DNA of 64,000 nucleotides from Diogma glabrata (taxonomy: Eukaryota; Arthropoda; Insecta; Diptera; Cylindrotomidae): contig OY856188.1 of NCBI GenBank assembly GCA_963693315.1, forward strand, positions 249,507,394-249,571,393. Reading direction: 5' to 3'. Both the position numbers and the translations under genes were made by a program. Of the stretch, positions 53,168-64,000 are shown in pieces; position 1 is the stretch's first letter, and every line of letters starts with the position of its first letter. The notes under the pieces are model-generated. The model did not search any database. It was not told the DNA's origin and worked only from the letters and a program-made list of their open reading frames with translations.

Positions 53168-54757
53168 GTAATAATTTGTTTTTTTTTTAAATTTATTTAT
53201 CGGAAAAAAACAGGTATCCAAATCCATTATATTATGTTAATTGGGTGTCTGATAACTAAGACGGTTATATTTAGATGTCACCAAGCTTACTCACGCGTAA
53301 TGAAGACGGTTTTGAGTTTAAAAGGGTTTAAGACGAGCATTTAAAACTTATGTGATCTAAAAACAACCATTGTTATTGTACATTGTGTTAGATAGATAAG
53401 CACAACAAACAGATAGTAAGAGAGAAAAAGAAGGGAAAAAATATGAGAGCGATGCATAAACCACGTTTCTATACTATATATATCTCCCCACTTCACTAAT
53501 GCAAATAATTTTAACCCCAATCTTGTTGAATATTACTTAATCAGTAACCAATATATTTGGGGAGCCCATATACAAATAACATAAAATTTACATAGTCAAG
53601 CAACAATGTTATCATCCATCATGGGACTTTTGGCTTTAAATTTGCCCATCTAATATTTAATATTCAATATCACAGTTTAATAGATTCAACCTTTTGTATT
53701 GCTCATATATCTAACCATACTGATGTGCTATTTGGGTCGTCTCATACAAGTAATAATAAACCGTGAACCACAAAAATCATGTCTCAAACATTATGCCGAG
53801 AACGCGATCCAATACAAAATGTAAATCCACAGGAAAGTACAACAATAAATTTAAAAAGGTTGACGATGTAGGGTTCTGTAATAAAAAAAATATTGAGACG
53901 CTGATGCAGGCTAACTTCACCACAGCTCTGGCAATAAAATGCTCTAAACATGTAGTGAGCTAACATCAAATACTTTAATTAAAAGCTGTATACCAAGTTT
54001 AATTAACATCAATTATAAAGAACTGATATTATTGAAGTTTCAAATAAACAGGTGTTCGGGGTGCCCCTCACTACTTATCCCAATATCGTCCATAAACGAA
54101 TCAGTTTTTTGTCATTTAAGTTTCCATCGTTTTGCAAGTGTCAATAAGATTGATTAATGAATGAGCTCTGTATGCTCCCAATAAACTTTAAAACAAAGTG
54201 AGAAAAGTCAGCCGTTTTATGGTAGACCCCTCGCAACTTTTATCCATGTGTCCCAAAAGTTGATCATTATCTTCTCACACTAATTAAAACCTTTTTAATA
54301 AGTTTTGTCATAATCACTTCATTATTGTAGGGTGTAGTGTCACTAAAGACACTGAAAAAACTTCAAAAAATTGAAAAAAAATTTTTTACCGGAAGATGGG
54401 GATGCAGAACTGTTGTGAACCGTATTAAATACTTATGTACCAAGTTTCACTCACTTAGATTATCACGTACAGATGTTATTGAGCTTTCCAAAAAAAAGTG
54501 CTTGGGAGACCAACTTTGTTTAATATCACACAAAAACTAATCAACTCCTTGCCATACATATCTGCATCTTTTTCCAAAGTTTCATAAAAATTGTATGCTT
54601 TCTCATGTTACCTGAAAGCTTTACCAACGTTTCATGAAAATCGATCGGTAATTGTAGGCTACAGTAGAGATAAACGCAAAAAAACGTTTTAACCAGAAGT
54701 GATAAACCGGAAGTTGGTATTGTAGAAATATTGGACACAGTACTAAAACCTTATATA
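53168..54757. other. No gene recognised
   Basis: AT-rich, with short frames at 53763-53963 and 54337-54540 that lack domains. Between the candidate exons, so possibly intron. Confidence 0.4.
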
Positions 54758-55257
54758 GGGCCATTCCGCAGTGACGGTTGTTACATTTGTACTCATTGAA
54801 ACTGATATAATTTCCAAATTAGAACAAAAATCTCTGTATTTTGAATCCAATTCAATTCATTTCATGGATTTCTTAAGGTAAAACAAAAACACATTTGGAA
54901 TTATTCAAGCGTTTACATGTTATAATAGATTTAAGCCCTGTGACGTGTGTTACGAGTACTATTGCAAAATAAGCTATCTTGTTGACCAATCATTAGAGTT
55001 TAGCTTAATAAGAAATTTTTATCGCAAAATTAATAGCTAGGTTGAGAGTTAAAGAATCTTCAGTTCTGATGCTCTAAGTATTTTGTGGATAGATTACTTT
55101 TTATATTTTTTTTTTACAAAAAAAAACTTGTGACGGGTGTTACAAGATATATGACGGGTGTTACGAGTGTGAATTAAACAAAATATGTATTAAGTAAATT
55201 TTGAAACTTTCTTTATTATTTTGGACTTTTATTATTATTTTTAAACAAAAGACATTT

Positions 55258-55800
55258 TTAGGATTTGAACTTCCTGTAAGACCATATCAAATGAAGTTTC
55301 CACCCGAGTATCTGAAATAGTGCTGTTTTTACAGTTGAGTATGGAAGCGTTAAATTATTCCATCGGCTCCTTAACCCGTTCTCAAGATCATGAATGTCGT
55401 TTTTGCAGACGAAATGAAGTTTAACGCCTTTTGGATTTGAAGACAAATATTCATAACATTCCCAGGCTGTGTTGATAAAAGCTTGCCGGAACTTTATTGC
55501 CCGTCAAATTATACTCTTCGAAGTTGCACCCATGCTGTCGACAGCGCTTTTTCCATGACTAGTGGCAAAGAAAGCCACTAATCTGTTTTTGAACTGCACT
55601 GCGCACCCGTCTGAAAAAACTATCAATTTTTTTTCAAAAGGATATTGTGACTTTAGGTTTTCGATAATAGTTTTCAAAAATAGCCAAACTGATATCTTAT
55701 TATGCGTTAAATTGTTGCTTGTCACTACGTAGCTGACCACCTTTTGGCTTCTCTGCAACCAAACACAGCAAGGCTCCAATGCGCAGTTAGTATTTCATCT
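55258..55800 (-). pseudogene. Transposase remnant with FSDG...QFKNR and ATSHGK motifs
   Basis: Read on the minus strand: QDEILTAHWSLAVF (about 55800-55755), SNNLTHNKISVWLFLKTI, KKLIVFSDGCAVQFKNRLVA, FFATSHGKSAVDSMGATSK (55779-55504). A last piece, KGVKLHFVCKNDIHDLENGL (55446-55258), follows after a stop. Proteins with the order QxEIxxxHW, SDGxxxQFKNR, FFATSHGKGxxD are found, as far as I recall, in unnamed repetitive families of insects and cnidarians and look like RNase H-fold DDE/D transposases. The Asp of SDG and the SHGK..D stretch are candidate catalytic residues. Later stops show that it is inactive. Confidence 0.6.
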
Positions 55801-56052
55801 TGTCATATTATGCTAACGTTTTCTGCAAAGTAATTGCATGACAAACTTCTGCTCTGTAGAATCTAAGTTTTTTGTTCAAAAATTTTTGCCTATTTTTTAG
55901 AAATTAATAAATTTTAAATTTAGAAATTTGGTCCTGTATTTTTTGTAATAATTCTTTTCTGGAGCCTGTGAATTCTTAAATTTGTATCCAACCATCACTT
56001 GTCTTTTCCCATTGTTTCCATTTTGTTTCAACTTTTATATTAGAATTTAATG

Positions 56053-56938
56053 GGGATTTTTCCATTAAATTTCTAGACAGTAACATTGTGTGAATTCATA
56101 GAATGTGTTAGATTTTTATTATAGTCAACATTCTAAGTCACAAGTGTATAGTCATTATTGATTGCTTCCAATCAATGCGAAATCAATGAGTGACCTGGTC
56201 AATTATTGTCATATATGCGCTTGCGTATTGGACAACATTTTGGGGAATTTTTAATGATTCGAGCTCTTTCTGGCACTGATGAGGTTATGAGTTCAAATCC
56301 CAACCGAAACACGTAAAAGTGAAAAACAGAGTTTTTTTCTGATTTATTTGCAATAATACCTTTGAATTGAAAAAATTCAAATTATTTCCTTAGTTATTTT
56401 AGTACAATTGCTCACAAAAATCCCGAATAATTAAAATTCCTCCAAATGTTGTCGAATGCACAAGTGCATATTTGACAAAGAGTCACTCATTGATATCGCA
56501 TTGATTGGATGCAATCAATAATGACTATACACTCGTGACTTAGAATGTTGACTATAATAGAAATATGGTACATTCTATGAATTCACACAATAATGCTGTC
56601 TAGAAATTTAATGGAAAAATCCCAAAAATAATGTTAAAACATTTTCGATAAATAGGAATCTAATGACAGTTGAGAATTCAACTTAAGTAAATAGAGTGAT
56701 GATGACGTTTCAACTTCAAAATATCATCGCATATTGGCGAAGTGGATAGTATGTCTGCCAAAGGATTTGAACTCATTCTGGAACTGATGAGGTTATGAGT
56801 TCGAATCCCAACCGAAACACGTAAAAGAGAAAAACAGAGTTTTTTTTTTATTTATTTATTTCCAACACTACCTTTGAATTGAACAAATTCAAATTATTTC
56901 CTTAGTTACTTGTGTTTAATTGCTCACAAAAATCCTGA
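56053..56938. mobile_element. 886-bp composite insertion: long inverted repeat plus SINE, 14-bp target duplication
   Basis: ATTAGAATTTAATG occurs at 56039-56052 and again at 56939-56952, exactly flanking the segment. Within it, arms of about 190-200 bases (56053-56262 and 56425-56640) are inverted copies with about 90% identity by eye (GTGTGAATTCATAGAATGT against ACATTCTATGAATTCACAC). The loop holds a partial SINE copy (56270-56440), and a fuller SINE (56734-56938) forms the right end. Confidence 0.75.
56734..56938 (+). mobile_element. tRNA-derived SINE
   Basis: TTGGCGAAGTGGATAGT resembles an RNA polymerase III A box and GAGTTCGAATCCC a B box, about 55 bases apart, in a degenerate tRNA-like head. 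A ~120-base tail (AACCGAAACACGTAAAAGAG ... CACAAAAATCCTGA) follows. The same tail with B box GAGTTCAAATCCC is present at 56285-56425. The head does not fold into a full tRNA, so it is a SINE and not a tRNA gene. Confidence 0.65.
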
Positions 56939-57239
56939 ATTAGAATTTAATGTTACTAGTTCGGAAATGTAATTCTGATTACAATTTGTGCATCTTTGGG
57001 TCATACAGCTTTCATTGTCAATGTCACAGCATATTTCTTATAATCAATCGGATGGAGTGCTAATGGAATGTAAGATTTCCTTCTTTCTATCGGACAAAGC
57101 TGAAATTTGCGTGATATATGCACATGCAGACATTGTGAGGTGTCTTGGATGTTGCTCGAACATGGAATGGTTTTAGCCTGGAAGAATTTGGTGATTTGTA
57201 TTTTTATTTCAGGTATTTTGTATTGTTATTTCTTTAAAT

Positions 57240-57850
57240 AACATAATCACGTCAGGTACTGTCATTATCAAGTGCCTTTTAGGAATCGTTGCTTCTTTGA
57301 TATCGCCATTTTTTGCACGGATAAGATCTCAGCGGTTTGGAGGCGGTCGGCTGATGTCATTACTATTATTAAAAACTCCCTTCCTCCTTATGACCTCATT
57401 TGACAACGAATCAGATCTCTTAAAAATTGTTAATAAAACGATTATACATTTCAGCAACATCTCTTATACCACCTCCAGAACAAATACTTGGCTTTTTGTA
57501 GGGCTATCAGGCATTGGTTTATTACTTTGCAAACAGCTTTTCTGATTGTTTGCTTACACTTGTATGTACCCAAAGGAGATATTTTTTCAAGTAAAGTACG
57601 TCTAGTTTTATTTTAATCTCTATGTTTTCGTGCTCTAGTCCTAATTGCATGTCTGCTGGCTTCTAATTTGCATTTATTCTTCAATAGCTTTGCTCTCTTT
57701 TTTGCCTTCTTTTTTGTCTCTTTCTCTTTCCTTCTCTTAATGTATACGAAGCTTTTCGGGATCACTTTTTAGTTAATCTCGACTTTTCTTTTTCCTTGCA
57801 GTCGTATCCGTATTGTAAAAATAAATTCTTTGAATTAAAATAAACAATAA
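57240..57850 (+). mobile_element. Possible 3' end of a non-LTR retrotransposon
   Basis: The sequence turns C/T-rich (TTTGTCTCTTTCTCTTTCCT) and ends ATTGTAAAAATAAATTCTTTG, like the 3' UTR and tail of the element at 7283-7925. The frame 57297-57545 has no motif that I can confirm. It lies inside the 54.8-58.4 kb element. Confidence 0.3.
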
Positions 57851-58402
57851 ATACAAAAATAAATAATTCTTCAAAATTAATTAAAATACTCCATGACAAG
57901 ACACACCTCGAGGAGCGTATTACATTCCTATTGTGGACTTAAAAAATTATAAAATTAGTGAAGAAAATTATAATGGGTGTTACTGTTACGTGTGAAGGGT
58001 GTTAGTTAAATCTGTCTATATTTTGACGCAAGTTTTACTTTAAGTCACACAAATATTTTTCAAGTATTGTTTAATCCTTAATCCTTACTTTTGCAAGGTA
58101 AATACAAAATAAAAGCTTTTTATGATTTTGTGACGTAGGTGCACAAATGCCTGCGTTACAATTTCATCAATAAAATGATTCTACTTACCTGATTACTTCC
58201 AATTTTTTTACAAAAAACAATAACGAGTCGCACTATCGACAACAAAAACAATGGCGGCCTATCAATGTGTCGTAACAATCGTGTTGCTCACGAGCTTTGA
58301 ACCGAACCCAATCCCAATGAACCCAGCCTGTTAATTTCTATTTAAGTATACATTCGCAAGTTATTTTTTTAATTTCTGGTATCGATGACCGTGGAATGGC
58401 CC

Positions 58403-59315
58403 AAGTTGCCATAAGATCATAAGCCGGGATTCAAAGTTATTGAAGATTTTGAAACTTAGAGGTGTTCGGGAGTCTCCTTGCCATTTTGTCCAATTTTGAA
58501 ATGAATCCAAATCTTCCATTTGCAAGTGAACCTGGATCATTAGCCAATGTTTCATCAAGATCCTATGCAGGAATGTATTATGAAAATGACTACAGTTATG
58601 TCAATAGAATCTCAAATTTTTGTATTAATTTTACAAAACTTGTATAATTTTTTTAAAATGTTTCTAAATAATTAATTAAATCTTTTGCATATTGTAAACA
58701 AAATTATTTCTGATTTCCAAAAAATATGTAGAGTTTTAAGGTTGACAGACGTTTAAATCAAATAAAATTAACAAAAAACCTAAAAATATTTGTAGGCAAT
58801 TTCATAAAAATATGCTTTATAGCAGTGATGGCAAATATGTGCAACGCATCTTAAATTTGGAACGGCAAAAATTTCTGAGCTACGGCGATCAATTAGAATT
58901 GTTTTTTGTAATTCGTTTTAAATTCATCTAGTTGAAATCAAAACTAAGAAAGAGAAATTCTCCAAGTTCCGAAACAAGATTATGTTGGTAAACATGAGCA
59001 AGTTCTTCATTTTTGCTATTAATTTTGTGTCTTACGTCAAATTTTTATGGTTTTATTAGGAAAATTGGATATTTTCATTTCGAAACGGCAAAACCATAGA
59101 TAAATGGGCAAAGTTTTGTTGTAATTTTAGAGTAAGAAAAAAACGGCTAAATTTTAAAATGTTTCTAGATATTAATGTATTGCTATATAATGAAGACAAA
59201 CAAGTCCATGAATGTTAGTGGAGAATAAATAATTAAGCATAAAATAGGGGAAGGGTAAATGAAAATCAGTTAAAAACAAAATTTGAAAAGAATAATAAAA
59301 GTGATTGTATTTAAA
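58403..59315. other. No gene recognised
   Basis: AT-rich, with no repeat or exon identified. Confidence 0.4.
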
Positions 59316-59940
59316 GGGTGTCCAAAAATTAACGCAAGATTTGAATTCACTGCCATTTATAAGGTAAATTGTTAGTACCCCTGAAAAAAAGCAATTTGAA
59401 AGTAAAAATGGAGCGTTACACGATACAACAACGTGTTTTCATTATTGAACAATTTTCAAAAAAATGTTGATAAATGCAGATTTTTAGAGAAAATTCATGC
59501 CAATATATGAAGCTCATTTCCACCTTGACAACTTTGTTATTCCCCAAAATTGTAATGTTTGGGGTTAAGAGAGCCCACATGTGGTTGTCAAAAAATAAAT
59601 GCATCAACAACGTGTGATTGTTAGGTTGGTCAAGCAGGGGCTGTTACTGGTGCTCGATATCGCGACATGATAACATAGTTGTTTCTGCCGTAATTGGATG
59701 ATATTTTTGGGCCTATATATATGGTTTCAACGTGACGGCGCCACGTGCCATGCAGCTAGTGAGACAATTCAATTACTGCAGGAGACATTGGCAGGTCGTG
59801 TAGTCTCGTTTTGGTGATCAGAATAGATCCCTTGATTTAACACCATTAGATTTCTTTTTATGGGCCACAGGTCTATGTAAAGTCAAAGGTTTATGTCGAC
59901 GAACCCACAACCACCAGTACATTAAAGAAGGAATTTAAAA
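59316..59940 (+). mobile_element. Internally deleted mariner/Tc1-like transposon
   Basis: Starts GGGTGTCCAAAAATTAACGC, an end typical of a common insect mariner-like family. ATG at 59408 opens MERYTIQQRVFIIEQF, the N-terminal DNA-binding helix. At 59722 WFQRDGATCHAAS, with the second catalytic Asp, is followed through frameshifts by LTPLDFFLWA and KVKGLCRRTHNHQYIKE, the C-terminal DDE part. About half the transposase is missing between them. No matching right end was found. Confidence 0.65.
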
Positions 59941-60821
59941 AAAATTCAGCCACATTTATTTTGTTCTCTTTTCACACGTGATTTGATTTAATGCAATTTC
60001 AAAATTCACTGCAGATCAGATATGAGATACAGACACAAATCAATACAAACCAATTTTATTCTAAACCAACGGTAATCAGAATATACGTGACAATGCCTCA
60101 GAATATGGTAATTTAAGGAATTCAAGGTAAAATTGAGTATTTTTACAGAACTAATAATATTAAAGATAGAGCGATTCTTTATTTTACGCTAACGTTTTTA
60201 TTTTGAATGGATATTCACTGGAATGGATATTATTAGGTAGTAGAACTGCTACCACGCATTAGTGACTAGTATTAGTAGAGCATATTTACTACGCACTAGT
60301 GTGTAAAGAAATATACAATCTAATATTGTTATCTCGGTACGTTCGTATTTATGCTCATTATAGATATAGATTATTAATATTATTCTTCGCATTCTAAAAA
60401 TATTTTTAATCTATAATTTTCCCATAGATGCCATTTTGTCGCGAATTCCTGAGGACTATAAATATATCTTGTAAAAATAGAATCAGATATACTACTATTT
60501 TTATTGAATAGTAATTTATGGAATTCAGTTCGTGTACTTGCACTTTAGAGCTCGTACATATGTTGAAAGGCAGAAATGGGCGTACCAAATTGAAAGGCGT
60601 ACCGAAGGCGCTCGGCACCCTATATAAGGTATTACTCCAATACAAGGGATTACTCCACCACTGATCTAGAGCGTTGATCATGTCATCTCTTACAATCACG
60701 TAAATCGATCACTTATCAATATTTTTGGTAACGTCACTGCGACAAATGAAGATTGCGGTCGTATATGTGTGATTGCACTTATAAATGAGGTGTCTATTTT
60801 TTCATCAAATTTTGAACGATA
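59941..60821. other. No gene recognised
   Basis: AT-rich, short frames only. Confidence 0.4.
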
Positions 60822-60911
60822 CAATTTATATGAAAACAAATCAGAATTCAAAAAATTTTTTTCAAACAATTTATATGAAAACAAATCAGAATTCAAAAAA
60901 ATTTTCTCTTT
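60822..60911 (+). repeat. Perfect-looking 45-base tandem duplication
   Basis: CAATTTATATGAAAACAAAT and on through CAGAATTCAAAAAA occurs at 60822 and 60867, offset exactly 45. The unit is a multiple of three inside a 81-codon open frame, but nothing else supports coding. Confidence 0.8.
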
Positions 60912-63043
60912 AACTTGCACAAAAAAATTTCTTTCACACATAATTTTAGATGAAAATAAAATTAAATTCATCAATTTATTATTACGGAAATCATATTCTA
61001 TCCTAAAAATTTAAATAAAACCAGTCATTTTAGAAAATGTTAAACTACTTTTTCATTCTTCATTTTTTTATTCTTTGTTTATTATTCTTATCATTAAATA
61101 AATTTCGTTTCGTTTTGTATTTTTATTATTCCTAAGATATGCGGCTAACGTTTGTTTGCACATATGTACTAAGGCGTTTTACAACATGTGCGGTGTTACG
61201 GTATGGTGCACATCATGTGCATAACATGTATTATGAACAATTTCGTGCACGAGGATTTGGTAACATGCACAACCCATGGGCTCTTCACGCAATTTTTTAA
61301 GAATTGTTTTACGGGTTAATAGTTGAAATTTATGGGTCCTGTATTTTAATTATGTTATTTATATTATGAGATTTATGAGATACAAAATTAAAAAACTAAT
61401 GGAAATTGAACTCAAGCCTGTCAAGAAATTTTTCCTTGAATGTCACATTGTAGATGTAAACAAATTTCTAATCCACCTATGTATTAGTTACACTTATAAA
61501 GCGTGAATTGAAATTAATATGCAAGTAGTGTATGAAGTTCCCTTACCGAAGAGTTGCAGAAATTGTTTTCCACTCAAGTTTTAAATTAAACGCGATTTCC
61601 AAACCTGGATTAAAATTTTGTAATCAATATTTAATCATTTTAATAATAATTACACAACAATCCTTCGTACCCAATGACCTGAAAATCACTAAAACAAACG
61701 TAAACAATTTTTAAATGTAATAAACAGTCTCGTAATAAAAATAAAATTTTTTATCTGTTAAAAATTTATTAAAATTTTTGTTTGAGCTTTTGCCAGGAAA
61801 AATTTTCTGGAAAAATTGAAAATTAATTTTAATTTTAAGCTTTTCCTACAAATTTTTTTTTATTTTGTGGTTTATTTGATTTTTATCTCGTTTATTCAAT
61901 TCAAAGCATAAAATAGTAAATTAAAACTTTTTTTTATTTTATTATTAATTTTTTATTGTTATTTAGTGCTGGACGTGTTTATTGGAGAAATTGGAGTATT
62001 ATGTGGTGTGAATAACTGTGAATTAATGTTGACAATTTTTAATGTTTAGGTTGGGGTGAATTTTGTTTTAAATTTGAAGCTTTGGATTTAACTTTAAGTT
62101 AAGGTTATAATTTTTTTTTTAAGTAGAAAAGTCAATGTGTTTTGTCAAACTAACATCTTTGTTCGCTTCACCATAAGTTGAGACTAAAGGTTTAAAGGCG
62201 GATTTTTTTAGAGTTCCCAAAATAAAGTTCCTGTTTCCGGAAAAATCAACTGTGGAGTGTTCGGTAAGGAACTAAATTTAAACCTCTGTTTTACCTACCT
62301 GATCACTGCAGTTCCTTTGAATCTGAACTAGCATCTATACAAGTGACTGTAAATTAGTTAAAGTATAATGTAATATCTGTAAGGGATATCGGAATCTTTA
62401 CAGACAATCAATCTGCCACCCAGGTTCTAGAGCCGAGCCTCCCCACGTCAAAAGTAGCTTGGAACGTTCATGTTACTAAGTTCTGCAGCCTTGTTAACAC
62501 GGTATCTTCCAACGAAATTTCTACGACCAAATTGGATGCCGGTACGGGTGCGGTTTCATTTATGATTTTGTTAGATGACGCTCTACATTTTACAGTATAT
62601 TTTTTAATTTTCTGCTTAGCACTTTTTAAGTAGAAGATTGTAACTCTATATAGCACTAACAAGTGAATGCAAACCAATCATAACATGCGAGCGGATTTAA
62701 AACAGCTACTTGACGGTGTATTCGTGTTCATAAGCTTAAAGTAAGCCTTTTAAACTGAATTTAACTCCAGCCCTTTGACATCTGTTTCAGCAGAGGGTTA
62801 TCTATGTGTTGTGTTTATGGATTTTGCGACGCTTCTGGCTGACATTTTTACCGTTTATTCATCTTAAGCATATTTAAACGAAGTAGTACCAAAGGTGAAC
62901 CAAATTGACATTATCCATAAAACAACATTTTTTTAAACCTTAAACCAAAGCTAATAACATGGTTATAACCATACAAATAATGGCTCAGTATTTCTACTAC
63001 CAAATGCACAAACCAGAAAATTAATAATTAAATTTATTTTCAG
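60912..63043. other. No gene recognised
   Basis: AT-rich, probably intron upstream of the exon at 63044. Several ACATGTGC/GCACATGT palindrome-like strings lie near 61158-61270. Confidence 0.4.
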
Positions 63044-63540
63044 AATGGTCATATGAGCGAAGAAAGTAAATCTGATGATCCGAAATATGTTGAAGCTGCG
63101 CAATTAGTGAAAAATTTACTATCATCGAAAATTGTATACAAAAAATTTGAAAAAATACTTGGAAAAATAAAGTTAAAAGAAAATCAGTTTTATTCCATGC
63201 GAGGATATTTTATTCCATCAATTGGTCCTGGTTATCAATTTATAACACATATTCCATTAAAACAACACTGGACGGTTGAAAAAGACGTAAGTTTGGTTAA
63301 TTTCAGGCGGAAAATTGTTTTTTAATTAAATATATTTTTTAGAGTACAATTCTTACACCATTAACCCCACCGATCATTTTAAATCCACAAGAATTTTCTT
63401 CAAGTTATGCTACTAAAGTTAAAGTTTTGGAAAAAAATGATTTATCACTTGTTCCTGTGTTAAATTATCCATGTCTTAATGTTCTGGTACAGGATTTATC
63501 AATGTACGATATTGGAAGTGGAGCTGATAGTAGCAATTAA
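63044..63540 (+). CDS. Two terminal exons of an unrecognised protein or HAP2 long tail
   Basis: Exons 63044-63286 (TTTTCAG|AATGGT to AAAGAC|GTAAGT) and 63343-63540, phase 0, joined across a 56-base intron. The TAA is at 63538-63540 with AATAAA at 63545. If translation began at the ATG at 63053 the protein would have 143 residues: SEESKSDDPKYVEAAQLVKN, KIKLKENQFYSMRGYFIPSI, PGYQFITHIPLKQHWTVEKD, LTPLTPPIILNPQEFSSSYA, ending DLSMYDIGSGADSSN. I recognise no domain. The frame is open through the acceptor, so the exon may instead continue from 53079-53167 and ultimately from HAP2 exon 7. The joined version would lengthen HAP2 to 1563 residues. Confidence 0.65.
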
Positions 63541-63544
63541 TTCA

Positions 63545-63550
63545 AATAAA
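63545..63550 (+). terminator. poly(A) signal of the 63-kb gene
   Basis: AATAAA four bases after the TAA at 63538-63540. Very close to the stop, but 3' UTRs in this window are short. Confidence 0.5.
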
Positions 63551-64000
63551 ATTATATTTAAACATTTTACCTTCGTCAAAGAGTTGAATAACTAAAAATA
63601 TTCTACGTTATAAAACATCAAGTAACTAACAAGTTTTGTACAGTACAGTGAATTTAATAAAATTTATTTACAGTTGATTTACAATTCTTAGAATTAAAAG
63701 TTACCCTCATTTATGTAAGTTAAACAATTAAAAAATTAACACATTTTCAACGTTTAAAATATGTTTAAACAAAACCGTACCATAATTTCTAAGCTTGACC
63801 TTCACTTTCAATTTGAATAAGTTTTCGAAGTTTTTCTTTCGTTTTATTTTGAAGAAATAAATTTAAAAGTCAACATTATTTTATTTAATCTTAAGAAGTC
63901 TAAATTAAATGTCAAACTTTTAAATTTATTACGATTATCCCTTGTTTTGTTACTAAAGATAATGTTTTAGTTGGATTTATGTTTGTATTAAATGTTTATA

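Larger units (their letters stand above)
54758..58402. mobile_element. 3.6-kb DNA-transposon-like element with GGGCCATTCC ends
   Basis: Left end GGGCCATTCCGCAGTGACGG; right end, read inward on the minus strand, GGGCCATTCCACGGTCATCG. Thirteen of the first fifteen bases agree. Close to both ends and inside are motifs of the form GTGACGGGTGTTAC (54771, 54951, 55131, 55152, and 57971-57996). A minus-strand transposase remnant lies at 55258-55800. No target duplication is visible, so one edge may have mutated. Ends and motifs resemble the 612-bp MITE at 41657-42268. It hosts an 886-bp nested insertion. Confidence 0.65.

Noticed and set aside
56734..56830. tRNA gene
   Set aside because: A and B box-like motifs are present, but no full cloverleaf can be drawn and a related tail is repeated nearby, so it is a SINE.
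54740..58420. Target duplication for the 3.6-kb element
   Set aside because: The flanks (TTATATA on the left, AAGTTGCC on the right) do not match, so none is claimed.
61158..61270. ACATGTGC/GCACATGT strings as a regulatory cluster
   Set aside because: Spacing is irregular and the strings are short enough to be chance in this composition.
1..64000. CRISPR array, operon or bacterial origin
   Set aside because: No spaced direct repeats of that type, and spliced genes and retrotransposons show that the DNA is eukaryotic.

Overview
This is eukaryotic DNA from a very AT-rich genome dense in transposons. Protein genes have spliced exons with GT/AG introns, some only about 60 bases long. The gene set (ZC2HC1-type zinc-finger proteins, a HAP2/GCS1 gamete fusogen) and the transposon set (CR1/Jockey-like and RTE non-LTR elements, Ty3/gypsy of the Mag and 17.6 type, Tc1/mariner, a tRNA-derived SINE) fit an arthropod, most likely an insect. 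I cannot name the species. HAP2 is absent from Drosophila, so this is probably not a close relative of it.

Left part (1-20.8 kb): two minus-strand paralogues of the ZC2HC1 family lie 9 kb apart (1140-1767 and 9983-10462). They share an intron position and a piece of 3' UTR, but the second copy has lost the first zinc finger. Between them sits a nearly full-length non-LTR retrotransposon broken by frameshifts (about 3.6-7.9 kb). From 11 to 20 kb there are only repeats: a probable LTR/primer-binding-site remnant, a cluster of palindromic motifs at 12.5-12.9 kb, a large fold-back structure at 17.0-18.4 kb, and a 251-bp tandem duplication at 19.15 kb.

Central part (20.8-48 kb): a plus-strand HAP2/GCS1 gene in seven exons whose splice phases all agree (20835-21239, 25578-26652, 33369-33491, 34524-35370, 35484-35588, 35655-36211, 46891-47966; 1395 codons before the stop). 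The conserved ends of the ectodomain are recognisable. The domain II region that carries the membrane-inserting loops in other HAP2 proteins is replaced by about 680 residues, mostly Asn/Asp/Lys-rich, with two tandem Cys-rich modules. The introns are loaded with transposons: decayed gypsy elements, non-LTR fragments, two copies of a 500-bp fold-back element, a (CCAGATA)n minisatellite, an RTE fragment with an A tail, and a 612-bp MITE.

Right part (48-64 kb): LTRs that are themselves inverted repeats (49.3-50.3 kb), gypsy gag and RT fragments, a 3.6-kb DNA-transposon-like element (54758-58402) with a decayed transposase, and inside it an 886-bp composite fold-back/SINE insertion with a 14-bp target duplication. 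Three downstream exons (53079-53167, 63044-63286, 63343-63540) are phase-compatible with a tandem donor cluster near the HAP2 stop. They are either an alternative long cytoplasmic tail of HAP2 or a separate gene.

All identifications come from reading motifs. No database search was run, and the exact edges of decayed elements are approximate.
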